Below, piece after piece: positions 33,122-45,868 of a stretch of 64,000 nt of DNA. Under the pieces are notes generated by a model. That model saw only the letters and a program-made list of their open reading frames with translations, was not told the origin of the DNA and made no database searches. Made by a program: the position numbers and the translations under genes. Position 1 is the first letter of the stretch. Each line of letters opens with the position of its first letter. Source of the stretch: Notolepis coatsorum (lineage: Eukaryota; Chordata; Actinopteri; Aulopiformes; Paralepididae); NCBI GenBank assembly GCA_963971535.1, contig OZ020589.1:76264811-76328810 (forward strand), read 5' to 3'.

Positions 33122-34489
33122 GTGTGTGTGTGTGTGGTGTGTGTGTGGTGTGTGTGACTGTGTGTGTGTGTATGGGGGGGAAGACTATTTTCTGGTGCTG
33201 AAGGACACTGCGCTATGTGGGTAGACAGGACGGCTGGCACAAAGCCAAATGCTCTGGAAAAGAGGAAATGAAAACATCCAGCTGGATTTGACTAAAGCAC
33301 ATAAGTACAAGTCCACACTGGCATGATGAGATACAGTAGGTGTCGCGTCAATGTTGTCCCAGTCTTACAGACACAGGGTATACATACATGGGTTAGGGAT
33401 AGAGTCAGTCACAGGTTGACCTGAATACATCTGGACATCAATAAACCCAGGGTAGTAGGTTCCCAGTCAGAGAGACATACAGTACATATCTGTTATTGTT
33501 TCCGTTGGAAAATTCAACAGGATAATCTTTATTGTACAATTGGTTAAACAGGCACAAAATGTGGAAATGTCCCTTTTCTCTAATCTGGTGGCAGGACAGC
33601 CAAAACCCTTCCACTGAAAGTGGTGTCGAGGGACCCTCTCGCGACCAGAGCCAGCACTGTTTGGTAAAGGGCGAAAGCTAGTCCAGTTAGCTACACTGGC
33701 CGCTAATTTAACACCAAAATGGTTAGTACACAGAGTTAGTTGCGGCATTACACTTACAGTACACAAGCCCCTTGCACAAGGCGGAAACATACATACTGTA
33801 TATGCTAGATCTACCTGGCATGAGGGCTACTCCAGTACACTACACAGTAAACAGAAAACTCACAAGGGCTATGCTACTGTTAGCAAGACAGGTTGGCACA
33901 CACACACACATACACAGTAGCCTGCAGTTTCCTGTACAACATGCAAGGCAATATACTAATCACTCAGTGGGCTGTCTGAGGTGGGGGAACCATACTGCCA
34001 TGGCCACGAGGGCATCTCCTTCACCTTCGGGGGGCAACAAGAGGTAACGCACAAGGAGCTAAAAATACTACCTGCGTGAACACAATCTTACCTGTGCTAA
34101 AATACACTAATGGGAGGGGGGGGGGAAAGATACAAACATGGGGAGACAGCCTACTAAGGGGATGGGGAAATGAAAGCCACTGACCCTGGGTCAGTGGAAA
34201 ATATCACTATAATAAAAAATATAATTATAATGGTTTCTCAACTCTCAAGGGGAAGTGGAGCGGAGTGCAACAGCAATAGAAGTTTGTTCGCAAATAATAG
34301 AAAAACAAAACGCTGGTTCCAGGTCACTCTTGTCTGTTCTGCTTCATATCTTACTTTGTAATTTTATTTGGTTGTTTGTTTGGTGTGTGTTATTTCCCTT
34401 ACATCTGTGATGTATGCATCACCTGTGTCCAATAGTCTTATCTGAATTGGTTTATTTGTATTTTATATTTAAACATGTTTTGCCTCCTT
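32334..34489. other. No gene recognised; simple repeats
   Basis: A GT-rich microsatellite fills 33060-33178. The rest is unassigned intergenic sequence without element ends that I could pair. Confidence 0.5.
33060..33178. repeat. (GT)n-rich microsatellite
   Basis: A GT run to about 33118, then interrupted GTGGTGTG and GACTGTG units. Confidence 0.95.
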
Positions 34490-34603
34490 TTCCTTGTTAC
34501 CCCTTGCAATTTTGTCCTCTCACCAGGTCATCATTGTAAATAATAAGAATTTGTTCTTAATTGACCTGAATGGTTAAATACATTTAATTAAATGTTACTT
34601 GTC
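34490..34603 (+). repeat. L2-like LINE 3' end
   Basis: CACCAGGTCATCATTGTAAA, then AAGAATTTGTTCTTAATTGAC, then CTGAATGGTTAAATA. I recognise this as the 3' end of L2-type LINEs abundant in fish. No coding part remains. Confidence 0.65.
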
Positions 34604-34662
34604 CTTTCGGACAAGTTATGTTTTTGTAGGTTTTTATTGATTTTTGCTACCGGGCAGTCTGG

Positions 34663-34679
34663 TAGAGAGAGAGAGAGAG

Positions 34680-34754
<75 letters not shown>
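34663..34754. repeat. (GA)n microsatellite
   Basis: About 45 GA units with one GGT interruption. Confidence 0.95.
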
Positions 34755-34758
<4 letters not shown>

Positions 34759-35088
34759 GAATGGGAGATAGACCGGGGAAGAAAAGCCTAGGAGAACAGC
34801 AGACCTTTCCCCAGGGAAAACAGCTGACCTTTTCACAGTCAGTGGCTCTAGTCTCTATGGGCCATCACATATCCTGGGGTGGAAAAATATATAATTCCAC
34901 AAAGTAAATCCACATAGTTCATAGACAGAGTTAATCCACATAGTTCATAGACAGAGTCATTCCACATAGTTAATTGGAGGAACAGAATGTGTAAGCAGGG
35001 TCCTGTCAATCTGTCACATTATCACGTTCAAACAGCCCATGATGAACAATACTAAAGAACATAAGAGGTGGCAAAAAGTTATTTTCAT

Positions 35089-35327
35089 GTTAACCTTTAT
35101 TTATCCAGGAACTTATTTACAGCAACAACCTGAGTAAGTGATGGTGAGGGGGGCTGAATCTTCAACAGCTACGCAGCTCCTGCCCAAGGGCACCTCAATG
35201 GCCGTTTTTGAGGAAGGGAAAGAGTGACACTCTCAGTCTAATTATTCCTAGCCAGCCTGGGCATTCAACTGGCAACTTCTGGGTCACACAGCCACTCCTC
35301 TAACCTCTATAGGTTCCTATTGCCCCT
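35089..35327 (-). mobile_element. SINE-like repeat, minus strand (tentative)
   Basis: On the minus strand it contains GTGACCCAGAAGTTGCCAGT, a core TTGAGGTGCCCTTGGGCAGG and a tail TGGATAAATAAAGGTTAAC. The core resembles the conserved central domain of fish V-SINE-type elements. Promoter boxes are degenerate and no target duplication was found. Confidence 0.5.
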
Positions 35328-35628
35328 AACATATCGAGATGACTGCTTACTTTCATTCAGCGGTTGCCTGGATTCAGTCCCTGAATAACTAGCTGCTTAG
35401 TCCCGCCTACTTTTGAAGTATCTTATGATTCAAGGGACTGGACTGGATGCTCTGGTTGGAATTTCAACCTGGCCAATCAGGATCCTGTTAGCTATCATGT
35501 CTGTAGAGTAGACTGGAATAACAACACCTGAAATTGACTGGAAGGCACCTTCAGACTACATAGTATAGTGAAGTGAAACGGAATGCAGTTCAGTCTGAGA
35601 GTTAGGCAAATCCAGTGGCCCAAACAAT

Positions 35629-37020
35629 GGGCCTCATTCACGAAGCGATATAAGAACAGATATCCTCTTATTTTAGCATTTTTCTTATTTTGTTCTTACC
35701 TGGGATTCAGCAATTTTTTTTAATTTTTGCTTTTCTCTTAGGCAAGACCAAATTATAAGAGTGGTCGAGAGCACTCTTACCCAGATAAGAAACTCGTACC
35801 CAGATGAGAATAGTTTTTTAAATAAAAGCCTACCATTGGTCAATTGCCCCCAAATACGACTTAAAAAACTTTTTTCCAATAATAATTATTATTATAACTT
35901 ATTGCGTGCGTTCTGCTTCTGAAATGGATTATATTGCTGTTAGAACAGTTAGATGCTCTGGCCGCCCAGGCCGTACCATAGAACACATATTTAGAGATCG
36001 TCTAGATCTAAAAAGGATGACTCACAGAGGCTGTTGTTATTTCTCACTTTGGTTTATTCAACGCTTTGCACACTGTAGGTTTCTGTATACAAGTCTGGGT
36101 GCATCACCTCTGCCTGCAATTGTAAGACTGCACCTGAACTTCCCCGGTCAGCCCTTGCCCCCTCCCCTCTGCCAACCCCCAGCTCACGCGACCAATAGCG
36201 TCACCGACAGCCCCATGTTGGCAGAGTGACAGCTCGGCTGACCAACCGTCCCAATCCCAGGGTCGCTACAATACATTTTAATCTAATCTCAAATTGAGAT
36301 CAGTCGCAAATCGCTTCCTGTTGAATGGATCAGATGCCGAACCTCTGCGGTTTTGCACATGCCTCATTCGCCTTATAAGGAGCAGGCGGGGCGTGTCTGT
36401 ATGCAAATGAATTGAGCAAGAACGCGCATTTGAGTATAAGAATGAGTGGGATTAGGGCGGCTACGTGGCGTAGTGGGCAAGGCACTCGCCACGAGATCTG
36501 GAGACGCTGGGCTCGCCTGTTCGAGCCCAGCGCTCCACATTTGCTTTCAGTTTAGCTGGTCGTCCGTACTAATACACATTGGCCGTATTAGGGGGTGGGA
36601 AACTGATGGGTGGGGATCGGGCGTTGTGGACAGCGACTCCTACAGGTCGGTTGGTGCGCCTGCGCAGTAGAATCAGGAAGTGTCGGGGGCAGCGTGAGCC
36701 TCCCACGCGTTACTCCTCGCCACTGAGAGATCGAGCTGAGCAGGTGAAAAGATGCAACTGCTGTTACCTCAAGTACCGGAGGGAACTTGTGCTATGTATG
36801 ACTTAGTCCACATTGCAGCCGGCTTGTGGGAGGCAAGAAACAGCGTTCGTGACAGGGGAGGGTTGAATTGGATGATACAAAAATTGGGATGGGAGAAAAA
36901 TATAGAAAATGGGAGAAAAAGTGGATAAAAAAAAAAAAAAATTAGTGAGATTCATCATTCACCACACCTGGGTAAGAACAGATTTGGACGTTAAGAACGG
37001 GTTGATGAATGCGGCGGTGA
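35629..37020. mobile_element. Possible palindromic DNA element around a SINE (tentative)
   Basis: The left edge GGGCCTCATTCACGAAGCG and the complement of the right edge near 37002-37020 (CGCATTCATCAACCC) are loosely related. Internal TAAGAAC / GTTCTTA motifs recur on both sides. The left edge also resembles the edge of the element at 41308 (GGGCCCTCATGCATCAACG). Neither a target duplication nor a protein supports it. Confidence 0.3.
36455..36941 (+). mobile_element. tRNA-derived SINE, plus strand
   Basis: The head GGGCGGCTACGTGGCGTAGTGG has an A-box-like TGGCGTAGTGG and a B-box-like TGTTCGAGCCC. The body shares AGCGTGAGCCTCCCACGCG with the SINE at 31851 (AGCGTGACCTCCCATGCG there). It ends AAATTGGGATGGGAGAAAAA and an A run. 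Flanks GAGTGGGATTA and TTAGTGAGATT may be a diverged target duplication. Confidence 0.85.
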
Positions 37021-37193
37021 CTTTTCTTATTTTTTCTCTTAACTCATTAATTGCCAAACCCGAGATAAGCCGGGTTAACTCGACATGCGTTGGCTGCCAG
37101 ACCTGAGATATCTCTGGTTTTGGTCGTTACGTTATTCTTTTATTCTATATTTTAATTCATTTTTCATCCAGGGACCTTGGTGTTACCATAGGG

Positions 37194-38370
<1,177 letters not shown>

Positions 38371-38378
38371 CCATAGGG

Positions 38379-39031
38379 AATGAGTCTGAAATCGCCAAAG
38401 TGCAATACCGGCCGCATCCAGCTAGACGGCGGTATCGAGCACCCTTTGAAACCTTGTATCTTGGCCTGTGCAACGGTCAAATGTCACCAGGCACACTTTT
38501 CTTTGTCGGGCAAATGGAGCGGTTATAACGATCGGATTGAGAAGCGCCAAATGCTCCCGATGCATGATGTGTGGTGGATTATGTTGGCGACGCGATCGAC
38601 ACCAATACTGGGACTCGCGATCAGATAATTGGAATATTCTTTTTGGGGTACATCCTAGTGAAGGTAAGGGCTATATGATAAAAATCCTGTGTTGATCCAA
38701 CCATATCTTCACCTCGATCACAACATGTGTGTGTAACGTTACTCCACAACATATGCCGTTGGTGACGGTCAAAGCATCAATAAACGACCCCCCCCCCCTT
38801 TCATGCATTCATGATGAAACATAATACCTATGATATATATTTGATTTGGAAATAGTAGCGTGTACGGGCAAGAAACGGCAACGTTTATAGTAGAACATAT
38901 AGGCTATTACTCAGCCTTTCGGGAATTACCCCAGACCATGCTATAACCAGGGGCGAAAATCTGATATCAACTTTGGGGGGGGGGGGGGACAATTACATTA
39001 CATTTTCTCAAGAGCAATTTCTGGGGGGGGA
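38379..39031. other. Unassigned; possible truncated hAT end before the copia LTR
   Basis: No gene is visible. CCAGGGGCGAAAATCTGAT near 38949, followed by a long G run, resembles the start of a fish hAT element that the copia insertion at 39032 would have split. The partner end is not in the window. Confidence 0.35.
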
Positions 39032-39309
39032 TGTTGACAGAGTCACCTGGGGAGCAAAATAACTGGTCATGACAACGAGGTCCTCTTTAGCCTTAACTGG
39101 CGTGGTTTATTTCATATGAACATTTCCACCACGAGACCTGCTCTCCTTGAGAGCTAGAGTGAGAGAGACAGAGGGGGAGGGAACATTCCCTCTTATACCT
39201 GCTACCTGACGCCAGCTGCTATAGCTGCATCTCCTTACGCCTATAGCGCCCTCTTGTGGAACAGTTAAAGTGTAGTTATATTCAATCATATTATTACTTA
39301 CATTTAACA
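39032..39309 (-). repeat. Copia 3' LTR
   Basis: On the minus strand it runs TGTTAAATG...CTGTCAACA, with a TATA-like GTATAAGAGGG and an AATAAA downstream. A purine-rich AAGTGGGAG precedes it. Confidence 0.8.
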
Positions 39310-39429
39310 CTCCCACTTATGAATGACGTGTATACTGTACAACTTTTCCAAGAAAAAATACAGTTCAAAACATCAAAAGAACATGGCAGTCAATATTACA
39401 TAACAGGCAATATTTTACACACCAAACAT

Positions 39430-40880
39430 GACCCCTGCAAATCTTTTCAATTTCAGTTTGGAGACAGGCTTGGTCATAGCGTCTGCAACCATGTCGTCTG
39501 TAGGACAGTAAACAAGTGTCATCCTTTCTTCTCTGATGACAGATCTAATGAAGTGATATTTTATATCTGTCGGCACACAGGGTTTCTAGCAAGTGCAATG
39601 GTTCCCTGGTTGTCTTCAAAAACAACAGTTTTCTTATATACATAGGTATCCATTCCTTCGAGCAGTTGTTCTAGATAAATACATTCCTGTATTGTCAAAG
39701 CTAGAGCCATATATTCGGCTTCACAAGTTGATAGTGCCACTGTGGGCTGTTTCTTTGTTTTCCATGAAACCAGTGAGCTGTTTGTACCCATACTCACACA
39801 ATACCCTGTGGTACTCCTCCTGTCTGTGGCGTCTGCCGCCCAATCTGCATCACTATAGGCTTGAAGCCCTAAGCCCTCGCTGCTCTTTCTGAAACAAAGC
39901 TGTTTATCTGCTGTGCCTTTGAGATAACGAAAGACATGTTTTGCTGTAATCCAGTGCTCTTCTGTGGGATCAGCAAAATGCTGTGATAATTTACTCACTA
40001 CAAAACATAGGTCAGGGTGAGTACATGTTGTCAAATAAATGAGGCTACCTACAGCTTCTCTGTACATTTTTACATCTGTCAATTTCTGAGCATCCTCTTG
40101 GGAGTCTAGCTTTTGATCACATGGTGTTTCCCTAGTTCTACATTCTTGCATGTCAAAACGATTCAGGATATTTTCCACATATCTCTTCTGGGATATTTTT
40201 ACACAACTGGCAGACTGTTCGAAGTCCATGCCTAGAAAATGTTTTAACCTACCTAGGTCTTTCATTTTGAACCTGGTGGAAAGCATACCTTTCACCTGCT
40301 CTAGGTTTCTAGTGTTGTCTGCTGCGATGATTAAATCATACACCAAAATCACAATTATCACTTTTCCTGACTCCTTTGTGTAAACACAGGGGTCTACTGG
40401 GTTCTGTATGAAGTGATCTTCAATTAGACATGTATGAAGCATCTCGTTCCAATTTCGCCCAGACTGTTTCAGGCCGTAAATGGATTTTTCTAGCTTACAC
40501 ACTAGCTTCTCTCCTTTCTTCTCGTAACCTTCAGGTTGTTCCATATATATCTCTCTATCAATGGGTGCATGCAGGTAGGCTGTCTTCACATCCATCTGGT
40601 GTAAAATCAAGTTGTCTTGAGCTGCCTTCTGCATCACTACCCGTACACTGGTCAGATTGGCTGTAGGGGAGAAAGTCTCACCGTAGTAGTCTATTCCTTC
40701 CCTCTGACTGTAGCCTTTAGCTACAAACCTGGCCTTGTACTTGTCGTGCCCTTCAATACCCTCCTTGATTGAGTACACCCATTTACCTCCCACTGTCTGT
40801 CTACCCTCTGGTAACTTTGTTAGAGTAAAAGTATGATTGTCCTCTAGGGACCTCATCTCCTCATCCATTACAGATTTACC
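39430..40880 (-). pseudogene. Copia RT/RNase H, active-site codon lost
   Basis: The frame from about 40880 to 39561 starts MDEEMRSLEDNHTF and shows GGKWVYSIKEG, RFVAKGYSQREGIDY, ETFSP and MDVKTAYLHA. These are the usual copia RT blocks. The expected Y-V-D-D site reads ILVYDLIIAADN, one residue short, so polymerase activity is unlikely. RNase H follows with AYSDADWA, STCEAEYMAL and EDNQG. A frameshift after NPVCRQ takes the coding sequence into another frame, where IREERMTLVYCPTDDMVAD is readable to about 39430. Confidence 0.88.
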
Positions 40881-40898
40881 TCCTAGCTTATCTACGAG

Positions 40899-41307
40899 GA
40901 CGTTAAGCAAGGATAACATTAGTAGCTTAAGTATGCCCAACCTTATCGACCTGTCAACCCCACCGGTAGAGACCCAAGCTAGTTTAAATGAAACTAACTT
41001 AGCTCACGGGGGGGACAAGCGGGACATGACTTGACTATGCCCATAGAACACCGCGCCCCCGAGATGGACCTCGGAGCGCCAGAAGGTAAAGAACACCGCG
41101 CCCCCGAGATGGACCTCGGAGCACAAGAAGGTAAAGAACGCGCCCCCGAGATGGACCTCGGAGCGCAAGAAGGTAAAGAACGCGCCCCCGAGATGGACCT
41201 CGGAGCGCACCAGAGTAAAGAGCACCGCGCCCCCGAGATGGACCTCGGAGCGCGAGAGAAGACAAAGTACAGCGCCCCCGAGATGGACCTCGGAGCGCGT
41301 AAGGAGA
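40899..41307 (+). pseudogene. BEL3 gag N-terminus, frameshifted, with repeat expansion
   Basis: The peptide from 40932 (MPNLIDLSTPPVE, then LNETNLAHGGD) aligns with BEL1 gag around its NVTDQAHGGD block. A stop at 41032-41034 follows, and the frame then shifts into six copies of a peptide containing APEMDLGA. BEL1 has a single related PPEMELC at that place. Confidence 0.75.
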
Positions 41308-41309
41308 CC
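41046..41309 (+). repeat. Minisatellite of six units within BEL3 gag
   Basis: Units of 42-47 bp share CGCCCCCGAGATGGACCTCG and GAGCGC; they start at 41046, 41091, 41136, 41178, 41220 and 41267. In one frame they encode APEMDLGA with an EGKE-type linker. Confidence 0.95.
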
Positions 41310-42900
41310 AGGGCCCTCATGCATCAACGTGTTCTACGCACAGATCTGTGCTTACCCCGTGCGTACGATCATTTCTAAGCAAAGAGTGGGATTCATCAAC
41401 TTCAACTTGAACTTGACTTTGTGCGTACATCTACGCACTTTTCAGACCTGGCGTACCTAGCGCCCAGTGGTAGAATATATTATTACAACAAGGAAATGAG
41501 CTTCTGTGCATAATAACACTGGCACGTTCTGTACGAACCGTAGTTCATTATAGTTCATTGTAAAATAGCAACAGTAGTGTAATTATGGTCAAAACCCTAT
41601 AAATAGCATTTGGAATAATAGATCTTTCTCTCAGAATGAATGCAGCATGGTTTATATAGCGTTATCGGAATATACGGGGTGTAGGCTACTGACTGACTGC
41701 GCTCCGCGTAGCTTGATTGATTGATTGATTGAAAAGTTTATTAACAGATTGCAGAATGGGTACAGTACAGTACAGCTCAGTACATACAATTGTTAATTGG
41801 GGATGCAGACCAACTTTCGTCTTGTTTACATCAGGGTCCCCCATTTTCAATTCATCATAAATCATAAAGCTCAACTCGTTATTATTCTGCGCAGACCGCA
41901 GAAACACGGGAACGTTTTGATTATATTTAAAAGGCTTTACGTTAAACGAAACAAGTGGAACTTCGAAGCTGTAAGCAGAATACAAGTCATATTAATATAG
42001 TGTTCTTCCCCCTTTTTACTGTATAAGAAAGAATAGAAAACGCATTGCAATGACACTATAGTGGACAGACTATGTATATGATGGGATTCAAGTTCATGTA
42101 TTGAAAGGCAGGCTATCATACATGCAGTGAGATTCATTGTTCTTGTATATGCTCTCGTATTATATTGTTTATATAGGCTACCCAATACTGACGTCAACAT
42201 AGATTGTAGTATGCCTCTAGAAATCATATGCAGCAGGTAGAAAATTGACGGGAGATCCATCGCGATTTGGAATAAAATTGAGGAGAACTTTAATCCATGG
42301 GGTATTAATCAAACAACACGGGAAAAGGCAGTCATATTCCAGCGCGGTCTTTATTAGCCGACAACAAAATAGATGCATCTAAAAATCATATAGCCAATCG
42401 AACACAACTAATAAAGGCATTCATATTACAAGCACGGTTATAATGACACACAACCAACACCAAACAGTGGTCAACGAACGGTCTTTATTAGTATTTTGAG
42501 CTGTCCAGGCAGAATTGCAGCAATGGTCTTAGGGAGCCGTTGATATCTGACATCACCGTTTACAAATCCGCCTTTTATTTATCCCACAATACGCGATAGT
42601 GTCTTCTTGGTTCGACAGCAGTGAATTCTCCGTGGAGTTTCTCGGAGTCCCGCTCGGGTCGGTCCATTATTTCACATCCCATGGGGGGTGTTTCCTCATT
42701 TTCATGACCATATATGGATAATCATGCACGAGCATTGACGGTAGAACAAAGTGGTATTCATCAACACGGAGGAGCATAGAGCCTGCGTACGCACGTGTGA
42801 TGAATGCCGACTTCCCTGTGCGTACGCTAGTTCTACATTCCGTGCTTACGTGTGGAAGTAGGTCAAGTTCAAAGTCCACGTTGATGCATGAGGGCCCTGG
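41308..42900. mobile_element. Non-autonomous TIR element inserted in BEL3 gag
   Basis: The 24-bp ends are perfect inverted repeats: CCAGGGCCCTCATGCATCAA plus CGTG at the left, and the complement at 42877-42900. Subterminal GTGCGTACG motifs recur on both sides. BEL3 gag resumes directly after the right end. No transposase is present, and no convincing target duplication was found, so the superfamily is left open. A LINE tail lies inside (41713-41862). Confidence 0.8.
41713..41862 (-). repeat. LINE 3' tail, same family as 22396
   Basis: Starts TTGATTGATTGATTGAAAAG and carries TTGCAGAATGGGTACAGTAC and CAGGGTCCCCCATTTTCAAT, on the reverse strand. Confidence 0.85.
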
Positions 42901-44390
42901 TCACCGCCAAGCCCTGCCAACTCCAAATCACCATCATCAGCGTCATCCCCAAGCGAGGCCGACCAGAGGCTAGCGCAAGTCCTGATCGCCACGCTAACCG
43001 CTTCAGCAGAAAGAGACCGCCTCCAGGGTGAGCGTGACCGCCTCCAGGCGCAACAAGAAAGTGAGCGTGAACATTCCAGAGTGGAAGAGAGACGCCTCCA
43101 GGCGCAACAAGAGGGTGAGCGTGCCCGTCTCCAGGCGCAACGAGAGAGTGAGCGCGAACATCTCAGACTGGAAGAGAGTCGCCTCCAGGCTGACGCCGCG
43201 ATACATCTCAGACTGGAAGAGAGGCGCCTCCAGGCTCAAGAAACCATGGAGCGAGACCACGCCAATGCGCAGCGCGACGCAGCCAATGTGCAGCGCGAGG
43301 CGGAGCGAGACCGCCTACAAGCACAAATGATGGAGCAAGCGCTCCAGAGGGTGACTCCCCACTCTTCCACCCGGAGCTCCCGGAGATCATCACGACACGG
43401 GTCGAGGGCACCTTCCCCTCCCCGACAAAGCTACACGGGACCCAGCCTACGGGAAGAACCTGCTTACGTTGCAGAGCAGCTAACCGAGCGACTACAAAGC
43501 CTAACGGAGGACGAGGGAGGACAGAAAGCCCACCCGCACGAACCCATCTCAGACCAAGAGGAACAGTGCAGCCCCGGTCTCAGTCCCGACATGCTGCGTT
43601 ATGAACCCCCAACCCGTCCCAGTGGGGAGTTCGAGCAACAGACAGCACCGAGGAATAGTGCCTGGGGGCCCAGCCTCTGGTTCCCGCCCAGCACGAACCA
43701 ACGACCCCACGTACGGGGAGACTCGCCAAGGAGGCCTCTCCCCCCACGTGCGTCAGTGTCACAGCCATCCATGGCATCCTACATTGGGACACCCACATTC
43801 CAAGACTTCACAAGAGAAGACCGAGCGCAGTATACCGAGCTGCGTATGTGCCTAGAGACAATTATGTCCGGAGTACAGGACGAGTCATACAAGTATGCCA
43901 TCCTCCTTAAGCACCTCAAGGTAACTAGAGCGCACAACATAGCGCTGTCCAATTCACAGACTCCCTATTCTGATGCCTTGGTGGCCCTCGACGCACGTTA
44001 CGGACGTACATGGGACTATGTCATTCAGGAGATACGTGAGATTGAACGTCTCCCCCCAGCTAAAGACAACCGAGCCCTGGACGACCTATCCGTCAAAGTA
44101 CAATCCCTGGTAGGGATGCTCGGGTCCCAACGAGAGAAGGGGATGTACGAGTTGTACGCCAACTCCAACGTGGAGCGTATATTAGAGAAGCTCCCCCCAT
44201 TCCGCCAAGAACGTTTTCGGCGGCAAAGAAACCACCGTGACCCCAATGGCCCAGAACAATCACTCCTGGACCTTGCTGACTTCCTAGCCAGGGAGGTTAG
44301 CAGCCTAAGAATTGACACCTTCGCATGGGGTGGATCGAACATTAAAGAGGGACCGAGAAGGTTTAAAGACCAAAGCAGGCCCATCACCGT
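42901..44390 (+). pseudogene. BEL3 gag, middle part
   Basis: The frame is open from 42901 to the BEL2 insertion. A Ser/Pro stretch is followed by a long charged coiled coil with repeated RLQAQ and EERRLQ units (about 42990-43330). Then come a basic Ser/Arg segment (STRSSRRSSRHGSRAPSP, near 43370) and the Pao-type gag domain (YTELRMCLETI, YAILLKHLKV, about 43830-43930). The end, VERILEKLPP and LLDLADFLAREVSS, matches BEL1. This peptide would bind the element RNA and assemble particles. BEL2 truncates it at ITV. Confidence 0.88.
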
Positions 44391-45824
44391 TGTTGTGAAG
44401 GGCCAGATTAAACCGAATATATATATTTATTTATATATATATATTTAATTGTATTTGTATATTCTCTAATATTCCTTGATATCCCTTGTATATTCCTTGT
44501 ACAATATGCATTGAATATCCATTCTAGCCTACTGAACATCCCATAATAGTCTCCATTCTACTATTGGTCGAGACCTTGGTGCCAGGCTGCCATACCCCCC
44601 AGACCCAGTTCAAACGTACCGCTCAACATGTACGAACAAGTCCTAGTTCCGCGTAGGAATCTGGCTACCGCACCACTAATGGGACTATTTGTTCATAGTG
44701 CGTATATATACTGCGCTACTAAAGTAGGACTTCCTTTTCAGTCCAGTTTCTTACCCTCCAATAGAGTGACAGACGTAAAGCCTCCCCGCGACGCCACGTG
44801 TGGGAGTAAGGCCAAGTTCGGCCTACCATCGGTATTGAGACATCGTGTATATTAATATTTGAATAGTCATATTTGGCACTATATCGTCGAGTTGGACGTA
44901 GTCTATTAAGCTAATAATAGTCTGTTAATATATAGTGCTTCGTGCGGTGAGAATACTACCGTAGTCAGTACCCCATCGTTTCGGGCAGAGAACTGGCTGT
45001 TTATCCAGGATGATCGACCCCATGTGAGATTGCACCCGAGGAGCCCCAGAGCCGACGAGCGAGTGGACCTGTATACCGGATTATTCTCCCGACGACAGCC
45101 CGCCTTCCCAGGCACGGATTATGCTTTGTATACGTTGATTATTCCATGGATAAAGACCCCCGACACTGCCGTGTGTTGGAACCCCCCCCCCTGGAGAGGA
45201 CGCAAGGTGAGGAGACGCTCTGCAAGACGAGGTCGCTTCACGTCTCTCCCCCGTGGACCGGAGAGAGCCGGCTCACAGAGAGTCCACCTGCTTTCATCTG
45301 TGGTCCAAGGATCGCCGGCGCATTGAACGGCACTACAGTGGGTTCACCTGGGATACCCTTGGCCGGATGAGGCAGCCGGACTCTACCCCCCCCCCTTCCT
45401 ACTCCTGTCGGCTTACAAGCGACCGGATTAACCCCCCCCTAGTGTATCCAGTCTATAATCATTAAAGTATCATTGCTGTTATTCCTTAACTATTCCAGGT
45501 CGTATATGTACCACCTGCGCCTTCAGAGATTGGACATTCTCTATTGATATACCAACGAATACTCTTGCCATAAAAGTGCATACTAATTCCCATTCATAAA
45601 TGTGATTGATTTGATTAAGTGCTTGCTCTACACACCATCGCTGTGTAGAAATAAAGACCTATTTCTAATTCGTACATTTGTGTTGGATCCATTTCATCTA
45701 CGTGACAGTGTTCATCATAATATATTTATGCCGAGTACTGGGTGGCCGAATATTAAGTACAAAGGTAGTGGTAGTAAGTATCATATCTAGTAATACAGTC
45801 AGGGAATTGTACCCCTCAGTTACA
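44391..45824 (+). repeat. BEL2 5' LTR
   Basis: 1,434 bp, TGTTGTGAAGG...GTTACA. A TATA-like GTATATATA lies near 44702. It shares ends and layout with the BEL1 LTR but is clearly diverged from it in the middle. Confidence 0.95.
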
Positions 45825-45826
45825 AT

Positions 45827-45844
45827 TGGTCCTTCGAGCCGGAT
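45827..45844 (+). promoter_or_regulatory. BEL2 primer-binding site (tRNA-Tyr type)
   Basis: TGGTCCTTCGAGCCGGAT, identical to that of BEL1. Confidence 0.85.
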
Positions 45845-45868
45845 GGTAATTAGTGTAATATTAATATA

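Larger units (their letters stand above)
39032..40880 (-). mobile_element. 5'-truncated Ty1/copia retrotransposon
   Basis: On the minus strand it retains RT, RNase H, a 3' untranslated stretch and a 278-bp 3' LTR. Gag, protease, integrase and the 5' LTR are missing. The break near 40880 joins directly to BEL3 gag sequence on the other strand, so both elements are truncated at the same point. A flank GGGGA lies at 39027-39031, but the matching duplication is lost. Confidence 0.9.

Noticed and set aside
36463..36535. tRNA gene candidates in the SINE heads (also near 23906 and 32316)
   Set aside because: They have promoter-box-like motifs, but the cloverleaf is incomplete and each is continuous with a SINE body and A-rich tail.
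41308..42900. Assigning the TIR element to PIF/Harbinger by its GGGCCCTCAT end
   Set aside because: The flanks do not give a matching 3-bp duplication (CAG at the left, CTG at the right) and no transposase is present.
45024..45326. A 100-residue frame present in both BEL2 LTRs (again at 51652)
   Set aside because: Same reason: LTR identity, with no counterpart in the BEL1 LTR at the protein level.
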